From: Spirochaetes bacterium ADurb.Bin133
Lineage (GTDB): Bacteria > Spirochaetota > GWE2-31-10 > MWDO01
Assembly (NCBI GenBank): GCA_002070605.1
Contig: MWDO01000022.1
Location: 1 to 46,249, forward strand
Length of the DNA stretch: 46,249 nt
Direction: 5' to 3'
Position numbers and translations under genes: made by a program. Positions 38,998-46,249 of the stretch are shown here, one piece after another (positions within the stretch are counted from its first letter, which is position 1; each line of letters starts with the position of its first letter). The notes beneath the pieces were generated by a model. It searched no databases. It was not told where the DNA came from and worked only from the letters and a program-made list of their open reading frames with translations.

Positions 38998-40605
38998 ATG
39001 TCAAGCGGATATTTATGTTTGCAACTTCACGCCCATTTGCCGTTTGTTAGGCATCCCGAGCATGAGTCTTTTTTAGAAGAGAGCTGGTTTTACGAGGCGA
39101 TAATAGAAACTTACATTCCTTTATTGCAAGTTTTTGAAAGTCTTACTGCGGATAATATTGATTTTAAATTAACAATGTCAATAACCCCTCCGTTAGCCGA
39201 AATGTTTTCGGACGAATTACTGCAAAACAGGTTTATAGATAAACTGAATCTTTTAATCGAGCTCTCTGAAAAAGAGCTATCTCGAACAAAAAATTCTGAA
39301 TTTTATCCGATAGTTTTGATGTATAATACCAAACTTATTCAATGCCGGAAAGTTTTTATCAACCAATATAATAAAAATCTATTGGCGGGATTTAAATATT
39401 TTCAGGACATAGGCAAACTGGAAATTATTACTTGCAGCGCCACTCACGGTTTTATGCCGCTAATGAGCGTTAATAAAAACGCCGTTAACGCTCAAATAGA
39501 AATAGCCGTTAAAAATTATCTCAAACATTTTGGTAAATATCCATCGGGGATGTGGAACGCGGAGTGCGCGTACTATCCGGGGCTTGAAGATTATCTAAAA
39601 AAATGGGGTATAAAATATTTTTTTACCGATACGCACGGAATTTTATATGCGGAGAAAAGACCGAAATATGGCATCTTCGCCCCATTGTTTTGTAAGAATG
39701 GGGTAGCCGCGTTTGGCAGAGACGTAGAGTCCAGCAAACAGGTTTGGTCCGCTCAGGAAGGGTATCCCGGAGATCCCGATTATAGAGATTTTTATAGAGA
39801 TATAGGGTTTGATCTTCCGTTTGATTATATAGAAAAATATATTCATTCGGACGGAATAAGGGTAATGACCGGATTGAAATATTATAAAATTACCGGAAGA
39901 AACGAGGAAAAACTGCCTTACGATAGAGAAGAGGCGATGAAAAAAGTTAGTTTGCACGCGGCAAATTTTAAATTTAACCGGGAAAAACAGGTAGAGTATC
40001 TGACGACTATTATGGATAGAGAGCCGATTATTATCGCTCCGTACGATGCGGAACTCTTTGGGCATTGGTGGTACGAGGGACCGGATTTTATTGACGCTCT
40101 ATGCAGGGAGATAAGTAAATCTAATATCGTAAAAATGATAACTCCGTCGGATTATCTAAAGAAATATCCGTTAAATCAAGTTTCTACTCCCTCTATGTCG
40201 AGCTGGGGAAATAAGGGATATATGGAAGTATGGTTAAACGGAGGAAACGATTGGATATATAGACACTACCATGAATGTTCCGAAAAAATGGCCGAATTGG
40301 CAAATCGTTATCCAAATACGAATGATACGAAAGTGAGACGAATTCTAAACCAGATGGCTCGCGAATTGCTCATAGCTCAAACTTCATGTTGGGCTTTTAT
40401 TATAACGACAAATACGACGGTAGAGTATGCGATGAAGAAAGTTAAAACTCACCTGAGTAATTTCCTGGAACTTTACGATATGGTCTCTTCCGGCAATATT
40501 AACGAAGAACTTCTATCGCAATGCGAATGGCGCGATACGATATTTCAAGAGATAGACTATATGGCTTATTCCGACGAGCATACTTACGGGCTTGGAGTTA
40601 ATTAG
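38998..40605 (+). CDS. GH57 glycoside hydrolase (DUF1957), probable 1,4-alpha-glucan branching enzyme
   Basis: 535 residues, the usual size for GH57 branching enzymes. Motifs: LHAHLPFVRHPEHESFLEE; nucleophile in GMWNAECAYYPG (E189); acid/base in PYDAELFGHWWYEGP (D350), close to the E183/D354 pair of the Thermococcus kodakarensis enzyme. A C-terminal helical DUF1957-type region follows (about 400-535). It introduces alpha-1,6 branches in glycogen. DUF4912 precedes it in the same operon, and its stop overlaps the convergent lipoprotein gene by four bases. Confidence 0.88.
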   Translation: MSSGYLCLQLHAHLPFVRHPEHESFLEESWFYEAIIETYIPLLQVFESLTADNIDFKLTMSITPPLAEMFSDELLQNRFIDKLNLLIELSEKELSRTKNSEFYPIVLMYNTKLIQCRKVFINQYNKNLLAGFKYFQDIGKLEIITCSATHGFMPLMSVNKNAVNAQIEIAVKNYLKHFGKYPSGMWNAECAYYPGLEDYLKKWGIKYFFTDTHGILYAEKRPKYGIFAPLFCKNGVAAFGRDVESSKQVWSAQEGYPGDPDYRDFYRDIGFDLPFDYIEKYIHSDGIRVMTGLKYYKITGRNEEKLPYDREEAMKKVSLHAANFKFNREKQVEYLTTIMDREPIIIAPYDAELFGHWWYEGPDFIDALCREISKSNIVKMITPSDYLKKYPLNQVSTPSMSSWGNKGYMEVWLNGGNDWIYRHYHECSEKMAELANRYPNTNDTKVRRILNQMARELLIAQTSCWAFIITTNTTVEYAMKKVKTHLSNFLELYDMVSSGNINEELLSQCEWRDTIFQEIDYMAYSDEHTYGLGVN

Positions 40606-41864
40606 AAAGAGTATTGATAAATAAACGATTCGGGAGCCACTTGATTTACGGATAGCCAGTCGTCTATGTTTAGCGATCGCGTAAATTTCTTTTTGGGTTT
40701 TAGAGAGGAGAATATCTCAAGAGCTCTGTTTTGGTCGCCGGTTTTGTACAATTGAAGAGCTTTATAGACCAAAACCAGATCGGCAAATCCCTCTGAAACG
40801 GTTTTTTTCATAAGGATTTCGCAAAAGCTGAAAAAATTATCGCTTGATACGTTTTTGCTAAGAATATCTAACGCCCATTCGGAAGCGGTATATCTCCAGT
40901 TTTTATCCAGCACTCCAAAATGACTGTATTGATCTCCCATTTTCAGTATAATATCGATTATGTATTTTTTTATTTTGTCGTACTCTTTTGTCCCTTCTTT
41001 TTCCAACGATAGTTTATCAAGAAGTATTTTTTCCAGTTTTACGATAGAATTTAATCCTCCGATCTGAGAATTATCAGACCTCTTCCAAAAATTTTGCGAT
41101 TGAATTAAAGATTCGTGGATTTTAATAGATTCGTCCAAAAAACCAAGTTTTTGATAAGAATCCGCTACTAAATTTTTAATAATTATAACTTCGTTTACAT
41201 TCCAATCGTAAGCTGAGGCGACGCGAAAGTAAGTGTCTTTATCCGTAGCTACATTTAATCCATATTTTGAAAGTTCAAGAGCTAATTTGTAATCCGTCGG
41301 ATAAAACCAACCGTCTGTTTGAAAATTATTCAGCAACATCGGGACGACGTTTTTGATTAATACTATTTTATCAGAATTAATTACGTCGCCTTTGTTTAAA
41401 ACGTAGTTTTTGAGATAGTGTTTGTCGCTAAAATAATACAAATTTTCATCTTCATTGTAATTTAACGATATGCCGTAACCGGTATTTATCCAACCAAACT
41501 CGTCGTTAATAGTTTTCACAAAGTAGAAATATTCTGAATTAAAATCGCTTTTAACGGGGAATAATATCTCGCCGAAATTTATTAAAATGTAGTTTTTGGG
41601 AATCTCCCCTATTTTAGCGGGTCTTTCTAAAAATAGAGGAACTTTGTTTCTTAAAACGTAGAACGGGTAACCGTTTTCTAGATTAATATAATTATTCTTG
41701 TATAAATTCTCATACCGGTTTTTCGTTCGAACGACTTCGTTTATAGATATCGAAGATTTTTTGTATGTCTTAATATAATCTTCTTCGACCTTGTTACAAG
41801 ATACGCTAAGCGCAAAAATAAGCGTTATTATAATAAGAGCGAAAGTTTTCAATATTTTGCTCAA
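40602..41864 (-). CDS. Lipoprotein with SH3-like and TPR-like regions
   Basis: 420 residues from a TTG start. Lipobox SVSC (C23). Residues about 60-150 have short strands and an FGWIN motif like bacterial SH3 domains; the C-terminal half is helical with ALQLYKTGDQNRALEIFSSL, a tetratricopeptide-type repeat, and YQKLGFLDESIKIHESLI as another. Probably an envelope scaffold. It follows the CAP-domain gene by six bases and is likely co-transcribed with it. No exact family recognised. Confidence 0.65.
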   Translation of the reverse strand: MSKILKTFALIIITLIFALSVSCNKVEEDYIKTYKKSSISINEVVRTKNRYENLYKNNYINLENGYPFYVLRNKVPLFLERPAKIGEIPKNYILINFGEILFPVKSDFNSEYFYFVKTINDEFGWINTGYGISLNYNEDENLYYFSDKHYLKNYVLNKGDVINSDKIVLIKNVVPMLLNNFQTDGWFYPTDYKLALELSKYGLNVATDKDTYFRVASAYDWNVNEVIIIKNLVADSYQKLGFLDESIKIHESLIQSQNFWKRSDNSQIGGLNSIVKLEKILLDKLSLEKEGTKEYDKIKKYIIDIILKMGDQYSHFGVLDKNWRYTASEWALDILSKNVSSDNFFSFCEILMKKTVSEGFADLVLVYKALQLYKTGDQNRALEIFSSLKPKKKFTRSLNIDDWLSVNQVAPESFIYQYSF

Positions 41865-41870
41865 AGACGC

Positions 41871-43475
41871 CTATTTTTTAGTCGTAAAACTCCAGCTAAA
41901 CGATTGAACTTCGTCGGTCGAACCGAGTTTTACCTCGACGTTAACCAAAAACGTTGAGTTTGCTTTTAGCGGAATTTTTGGAACTAACGAAACTGCGTTT
42001 ATCTTTTTTTCATTAATATCCGTTTGAGGACTAATAACAAAGCAGTCTATTAATACGTTGTCTGCGTCTGCAATCATAGCCTTTTCTACTTTACTTATCT
42101 GCTCTTTAAAAAGTATAGTAGCCAGCGCGCCTAGAGGTTTAACCGTTCCGCTTGGAAAAGGATCCGGATTTTCTATTCCATTCCAAGAGTAATTAATGTT
42201 AACCGCGCCGTCTTCAGGGTAAGCTATAAACGTCCAGTCCGAAGAAACGTCGCCTGATTCTTCCGAATAGCCGTAATTAAAGGTATGTATAGTGCTGTCA
42301 CCCGATTTGTAACAACCGTAGCCAAAAGTAGACATCAAAGGATCCATTAATCTTGTTCGATGATAAATAGAGTTGATAAAAAGCTCAACGGCGTCGGCGG
42401 TCAAATCAGACATACAAAACATTTCTCTTACTCTTCCCTCGTATCCGACCGCCTTCAATCTCTCTTCCAGCGTTACGCCGGTAAAAAAAGGATTGTTTAT
42501 ATCTTGTTCTCTTGTAAAAACGTTGTTTTTTACCATATATTTAGCGTGTCCTATTGCCGAGTTCGATAATCTGTCGTCTATTGTAAACGCGTTTAGTCCG
42601 CATGCGGCTCTAAATGCGTTTAGTTTGTTTAGGATCATTTGTTCCGAATATTTTTGAACTTCTTTATCTATCGAGGCAATTTGCTCTTCGAGAGCTTCGG
42701 ATCCGCCGGATATATAAATCTCCAGCTCGCCGTTTTTAACGGCAACATAATTGCTTATAAATGGATATAGCGATAATATTCCCGAATTAGCGGCGGTATA
42801 AGAAGTTTTTTCTCCGATCGGAAAATATTCAAGACTTTCGCCGTAAGAAGAACCGATGCTGCCGTAAAGTTTTCCCCAAGGTTCGCCGTTTGCGAGGAAG
42901 TCGTGCCCTTCGGCGCTTACCTCCGGATATACTCCGTCCCACATATTCCAGTAACCCATGGCGTAGATTTGTATAAAATCTCCGGAATTAACCAAAATAT
43001 TAGTAGATAAAAGCCCGTCTTTTGGATTGAATACAAATTTACGCATAGAAGAGGTAAGTTCGTTTTTGAAGTCTTCTATCGGAGTTCCGCCCGTTATCGT
43101 TACGCTAAGCTCTCCCGACTGATTTTCAATAAGATATTTGTCTTTATTGGGAAAAAGGTACAACACTCCTTCGTTCTGGCTTGAGATAGTAATCCCGTTT
43201 CCGATATAGAAAACTTTTCCCGCTCCTATTTTTCCGAGCAACGCTCCCCAGTTGCCAAGATCGTTAGCTTTATAGTCGTGCCCTTTGCCGTCTGCGAGAG
43301 AGTATTTATCCCACAAACTCCATTTTCCTGAAACGGATATAGTAACTTCGTCTCCCTGCCTAACGTACACTCCGCTGGATTGTTTTTTATTGATAGGTAA
43401 AACCTTGCATATAGATTCTGAATAGATAAAAACTGAAATTAATAAATAAAATATAATTGTAAAAATAAATTTCAT
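41871..43475 (-). CDS. Secreted protein: two LecA-like domains, CAP/SCP domain and C-terminal Ig-like domain
   Basis: 534 residues from ATG 43475 (GGAGG upstream; an upstream TTG is unlikely). Signal peptide (about 1-20). Two related domains of about 110 residues follow (GVYVRQGDEVTISVSGKWSLW...GHDY...WG, then ILVNSGDFIQIYAMGYWNMW...GHDF...WG), resembling the PA-IL/LecA galactose-binding lectin family. Residues about 270-390 form a CAP/PR-1 domain (LNKLNAFRAACGL, NSAIGHAKYM, HRTRLMDPLMSTFGYG). The C-terminal about 90 residues are Big_5/Ig-like (VEVKLGS...SFSWSFTTKK). It is a plausible surface adhesin or glycan-binding protein. Confidence 0.75.
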   Translation of the reverse strand: MKFIFTIIFYLLISVFIYSESICKVLPINKKQSSGVYVRQGDEVTISVSGKWSLWDKYSLADGKGHDYKANDLGNWGALLGKIGAGKVFYIGNGITISSQNEGVLYLFPNKDKYLIENQSGELSVTITGGTPIEDFKNELTSSMRKFVFNPKDGLLSTNILVNSGDFIQIYAMGYWNMWDGVYPEVSAEGHDFLANGEPWGKLYGSIGSSYGESLEYFPIGEKTSYTAANSGILSLYPFISNYVAVKNGELEIYISGGSEALEEQIASIDKEVQKYSEQMILNKLNAFRAACGLNAFTIDDRLSNSAIGHAKYMVKNNVFTREQDINNPFFTGVTLEERLKAVGYEGRVREMFCMSDLTADAVELFINSIYHRTRLMDPLMSTFGYGCYKSGDSTIHTFNYGYSEESGDVSSDWTFIAYPEDGAVNINYSWNGIENPDPFPSGTVKPLGALATILFKEQISKVEKAMIADADNVLIDCFVISPQTDINEKKINAVSLVPKIPLKANSTFLVNVEVKLGSTDEVQSFSWSFTTKK

Positions 43476-43645
43476 TTTAGCCTCCAAACATAATATCAGT
43501 TATTATATATGAAAAATTAAAAAAATAAAAGGAATTTTATTAAATTCAAAAGAACTATAAAATTTGAAAAATAATGAATAATTAATGTCTATAATAAAAT
43601 TTTTTTGATAGAATTGAATCGTTATAATTATAATTGGAGGACTTT

Positions 43646-45238
43646 ATGCATATACTATTTCCGGGAAGACATCATTTGTTGACCGATTATCAGTTCAAAT
43701 ATATTTATAGATTAATTCAAGCCGGATTGGACGGCGTCTTAGATATTAATGGGGAAACCATAAAGACAAATTCTAAAATAGAGGATATAATTTTTGCAGT
43801 TACTTCATGCAATCATTCTAACACTCGTAGAAATCCTATCCCGTTTTATATAAGAGCTATGGCGTTAAGCGATTTTTCAAGGGAATTTGACATTCCGATT
43901 TTTATAGCGGGTATAGACGACGTCGGTAAAATAGACAATTTTGCAGAGTATACTTTGAAAAAAATCGAACACGAACTGGACGGACGTTTTGATCTTACTC
44001 CGGAAAATACCGTCGTTATCTGTTCGACGCCGGTTTTGGAAGGATATGAAAAACTTGGTTTTAGGATATTGCCGGCGGAGTTAATCGATAGAAAAACGCG
44101 CGCTTATAAAACAGAACTACCGTGGGAATTGGTTGAAAAGATCGCGTATAGCGAAGAGGATTGGAAAAAAAACGGCGAGGTTCTTGAGAAAACTCATCCG
44201 TCGTCGTATTGGATATGGAAAAATTATAATATCGGCGAAAGGGTAAAAATATTATTCTGCGATTCTATGATAGGGGACGACGGCGACCTAACCGAGACAA
44301 GGGATTACAATACTTACGTTAGACAGATGGACGATATAGCTCTGCTGAAATATAATGAAACTTCTCCCTACATTAAACCCGGACGAATAGGAGATATAGG
44401 CTGCGCGGTAGGCTCGTGGATCAAACTGGCGTGTAACGAAAACAAATTTCACGAATCGGATTTTTATGGAATAGAGGTCGCGAGAGTTTTATACGATTTG
44501 TGCATCCAGAGGAAAAATAATAGAGAATTTTTAAATCCAAACGTTTTTTTCTCCCAAAAGAACGCGGTAACGGGATTAGTTTTTCAACCGAATTCAATGA
44601 ATACTATCCATACCTCTTCTTTGACTCACGAGATTGAATCTTACGGGGGAAGAGACGATCTCCTCAAATTTATTAAATTTCGTTATATGGAATTGAGTTT
44701 ACATGGGGTTTGGATCAATCGGGACGTAGTAGGACCGGAAAACAAAGAGAAATACGTTTTTATGAAACTTAATAAAGAAGACGGTCGTAATACGGATTAC
44801 GATAAGAAATTCGACGATAAATCAAAATTCAAGAGCTATCTTGACGAACTATCGACTTTTGGACGATTTTTAAGATTTGCAATAGATTTTAGGTCAAAAT
44901 ACGGATATAAACTTCAGTATAGCGTAAAAACCCTAAATGGAGTCGAATATGTATACTTGAACTTAAAAGACGCTTGCGAATTTATGTCGAGAAAAGATTA
45001 TACGGATAATTGGTCGAGCGAAATGAACGAAACATTTTGTTTTTGGAGCTTTAGCGAGTGGAAAGATAATATGGAAAAAGCCGGATTTATAATCGATCCG
45101 AGATCTAACGCTTATTGCAACCGGTGGATTGTAGAAAACAGATTTATAGGAAAAGTCGAGCTTTATACTTTAGACGAAGGAAAACTCAATAAAATGGAGT
45201 ATCCCGTTACTAATATGCTATTAATTGCCGAAAAATAA
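43646..45238 (+). CDS. Nucleotidyltransferase-like domain fused to class I methyltransferase
   Basis: 530 residues from ATG 43646 (GGAGG upstream; the TTG at 43634 is less likely). The N-terminal about 185 residues resemble an NMNAT-type nucleotidylyltransferase: ILFPGRHHLLTDYQFKYI with paired His, and a later SCNHSNTRRNPIPFYIRAMA with IFIAGIDDVG. A SAM-binding motif GRIGDIGCAVGSW (D250) begins the methyltransferase domain, followed by DFYGIEVA. A C-terminal part of about 150 residues is unassigned. The combined enzyme could make and modify a nucleotide-linked compound. Substrate unknown. Confidence 0.6.
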   Translation: MHILFPGRHHLLTDYQFKYIYRLIQAGLDGVLDINGETIKTNSKIEDIIFAVTSCNHSNTRRNPIPFYIRAMALSDFSREFDIPIFIAGIDDVGKIDNFAEYTLKKIEHELDGRFDLTPENTVVICSTPVLEGYEKLGFRILPAELIDRKTRAYKTELPWELVEKIAYSEEDWKKNGEVLEKTHPSSYWIWKNYNIGERVKILFCDSMIGDDGDLTETRDYNTYVRQMDDIALLKYNETSPYIKPGRIGDIGCAVGSWIKLACNENKFHESDFYGIEVARVLYDLCIQRKNNREFLNPNVFFSQKNAVTGLVFQPNSMNTIHTSSLTHEIESYGGRDDLLKFIKFRYMELSLHGVWINRDVVGPENKEKYVFMKLNKEDGRNTDYDKKFDDKSKFKSYLDELSTFGRFLRFAIDFRSKYGYKLQYSVKTLNGVEYVYLNLKDACEFMSRKDYTDNWSSEMNETFCFWSFSEWKDNMEKAGFIIDPRSNAYCNRWIVENRFIGKVELYTLDEGKLNKMEYPVTNMLLIAEK

Positions 45239-45255
45239 AGAATATTAAGCATATT

Positions 45256-46086
45256 ATGAAAATAGTCTATATATTGGCGCTTTTTAGTATTATTCTATCC
45301 GGTTGCGAACGAAAACATATAGTACCCGCGACAAAAGACGCCGCTTTATTAAGCGGCTACCCCGAAAGGAATTTTTCAGGCAAGAATTTAGACAAAGATT
45401 TAGGATACGGCGCGGTAAAAATTATCGGCGATAAAAAATTGACCTATCCTATTATGTATCTGGGATCGGGTAGTCCCGATTCGATAAAGGACTCTTTTGT
45501 TTTAGGCGGCTTTGATTTTAGAGCCATTTCGGATAAAACTATAACCAAAGCTTTTTTGAAATTCTACGTCAACTACGCTTCTTCAGATAGAAAAAATATT
45601 ATAGTATTCGTTAGACCTATTCTAAACGATTGGGACGAAGAGAAGGTTAATTATTACTCTTTTTACGAGACTAAGGATAGTTACTCCGATTTGAAAGATA
45701 ACGTGGAAAAAGATGAAAAGTTGTGTAAATTGATAGTATTCGATATTAAAAGTAACGAAGATAAAGATTTTGACGAAATACCCTATCCTAATTCTTATAG
45801 AGAAATCTCTATCAATATTACGGCAATAGTTAAATATTGGATTGCCAATCCCGATAAGAACTTTGGATTGTTGATCGATCCTATGTGGAAAACGGACTTG
45901 AGATATTGCGCGACAAATAGCGGAGGAGAATTATCGGATTTTGGAATTATCGAGGTAGCGACTTCGGAATGGTATGCTCTAAATAAAAAAGAAATATCGA
46001 GAAATGAGATGAAATATGAAGTTGTGAAGAATAAAGCTTATAAAAAAATAAAATATATCCCAAGAATCGAGTTAATTTATGATTAA
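45256..46086 (+). CDS. DNRLRE-domain lipoprotein
   Basis: 276 residues. Lipobox LSGC (C17). The mature region fits the DNRLRE beta-domain: DAALLSGYPERNFSGKNL, a later FLKFYVNY strand, LNDWDEEKVNYYSFYETK and ISINITAIVKYWIANPDKNFGLLID. This family is found in surface and extracellular proteins, often near polysaccharide-degrading modules. It lies 17 bases after the fusion gene and may be cotranscribed. A long hairpin begins immediately after the stop codon. Confidence 0.7.
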   Translation: MKIVYILALFSIILSGCERKHIVPATKDAALLSGYPERNFSGKNLDKDLGYGAVKIIGDKKLTYPIMYLGSGSPDSIKDSFVLGGFDFRAISDKTITKAFLKFYVNYASSDRKNIIVFVRPILNDWDEEKVNYYSFYETKDSYSDLKDNVEKDEKLCKLIVFDIKSNEDKDFDEIPYPNSYREISINITAIVKYWIANPDKNFGLLIDPMWKTDLRYCATNSGGELSDFGIIEVATSEWYALNKKEISRNEMKYEVVKNKAYKKIKYIPRIELIYD

Positions 46087-46140
46087 CTGAACCCTCGATT
46101 TCCCCTCGCATACGCGCGGGACGCGAAATCGAGGGTTCAG
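46087..46140. repeat. Long hairpin directly after the DNRLRE gene
   Basis: CTGAACCCTCGATTTC (46087-46102) and GAAATCGAGGGTTCAG (46125-46140) are perfect 16-bp arms with a 22-base loop. No T-run follows. It resembles the hairpins at 2128 and 2927 in size and in its position just after a stop codon. Confidence 0.8.
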
Positions 46141-46158
46141 CGCGACGTATAGCCTCCG

Positions 46159-46187
46159 CGTCGCTCCTCGATGAAAATTGACACATA
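46159..46187. repeat. CATATG-family repeat, diverged copy
   Basis: CGTCGCTCCTCGATGAAAAT, then TGACACATA, matches the units at 21131-21159 and 21190-21217 with small differences and lacks the final G of CATATG. Sequence after it to the window end is unassigned. Confidence 0.55.
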
Positions 46188-46249
46188 CTCCCTTCCAAGT
46201 GGAGATAAATTTAGATTTCGCCTGCGCATATTTTAAATATCCTTTGAAG

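Noticed and set aside
1-46249. DGR reverse transcriptase or template repeat in this window
   Set aside because: No reverse-transcriptase-like ORF and no second copy of the 2017-2094 sequence was seen, so the DGR claim is limited to a possible remote target.

Overview
The window is AT-rich, almost fully coding bacterial chromosome. No phage genes, transposase, CRISPR array, reverse transcriptase, integrase or rRNA are visible. The gene set suggests a fermentative, Gram-negative-type anaerobe, most likely a spirochaete or close relative. Evidence: a monomeric [FeFe] hydrogenase, many signal-peptide, lipoprotein and outer-membrane beta-barrel genes, a DUF4912 plus GH57 pair, sulfatase-modifying-factor (SUMF) surface protein architecture as in Treponema, and WG-repeat proteins. 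The phylum is an inference from family content.

Layout. 1-3130: the 3' part of a multidomain surface protein ending in a SUMF/C-type-lectin-like domain, then a GC-rich accessory stretch with palindromes, a 100-aa orphan gene and a decayed reading frame. 3244-8612: a single-domain response regulator, a coiled-coil secreted hydrolase, a PurF paralogue lacking the glutaminase cysteine directly upstream of a group B-like [FeFe] hydrogenase, and a TerB-like protein. 8767-15074: RtcB RNA ligase with a macro-domain hydrolase, a Nif3-like protein, a carotenoid-desaturase-like FAD enzyme, a DUF212 membrane protein, an alpha/beta hydrolase and a hemolysin III family protein. 15113-15415: divergent tRNA-Gln(CTG) and tRNA-Leu(GAG). 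15554-22350: a nonulosonate-type synthase with a CapD-like dehydratase, HicBA toxin-antitoxin, DapB, three tandem small heat-shock proteins and IlvC. 22517-30589: a hybrid histidine kinase ending in a LuxR-type DNA-binding domain, a lipoprotein plus outer-membrane protein pair, a DoxX-like protein and a receiver-like/STAS-like protein. 30643-34860 (minus): a 49-aa peptide, a MurC/MurE chimera, a 5'-nucleotidase homologue without its metal ligands, and a DUF1573-thioredoxin fusion. 34956-46086: envelope proteins, a WG-repeat protein probably starting at AUU, a GHKL ATPase, the DUF4912-GH57 pair, a LecA-like/CAP-domain protein, a nucleotidyltransferase-methyltransferase fusion and a DNRLRE lipoprotein.

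Most notable: (1) the last about 35 codons of the SUMF protein look like a variable region of a diversity-generating retroelement, with NNY codons where the family has conserved residues, followed at once by a strong hairpin; (2) the PurF-like/[FeFe] hydrogenase pair, where the PurF paralogue keeps its Fe-S and PRPP motifs but has Gly in place of the nucleophilic Cys; (3) a dispersed intergenic palindrome family built on CATATGYGTCAA, found at five gene boundaries; (4) several unusual fusions and predicted pseudoenzymes. All calls come from reading the sequence; no database search was possible.
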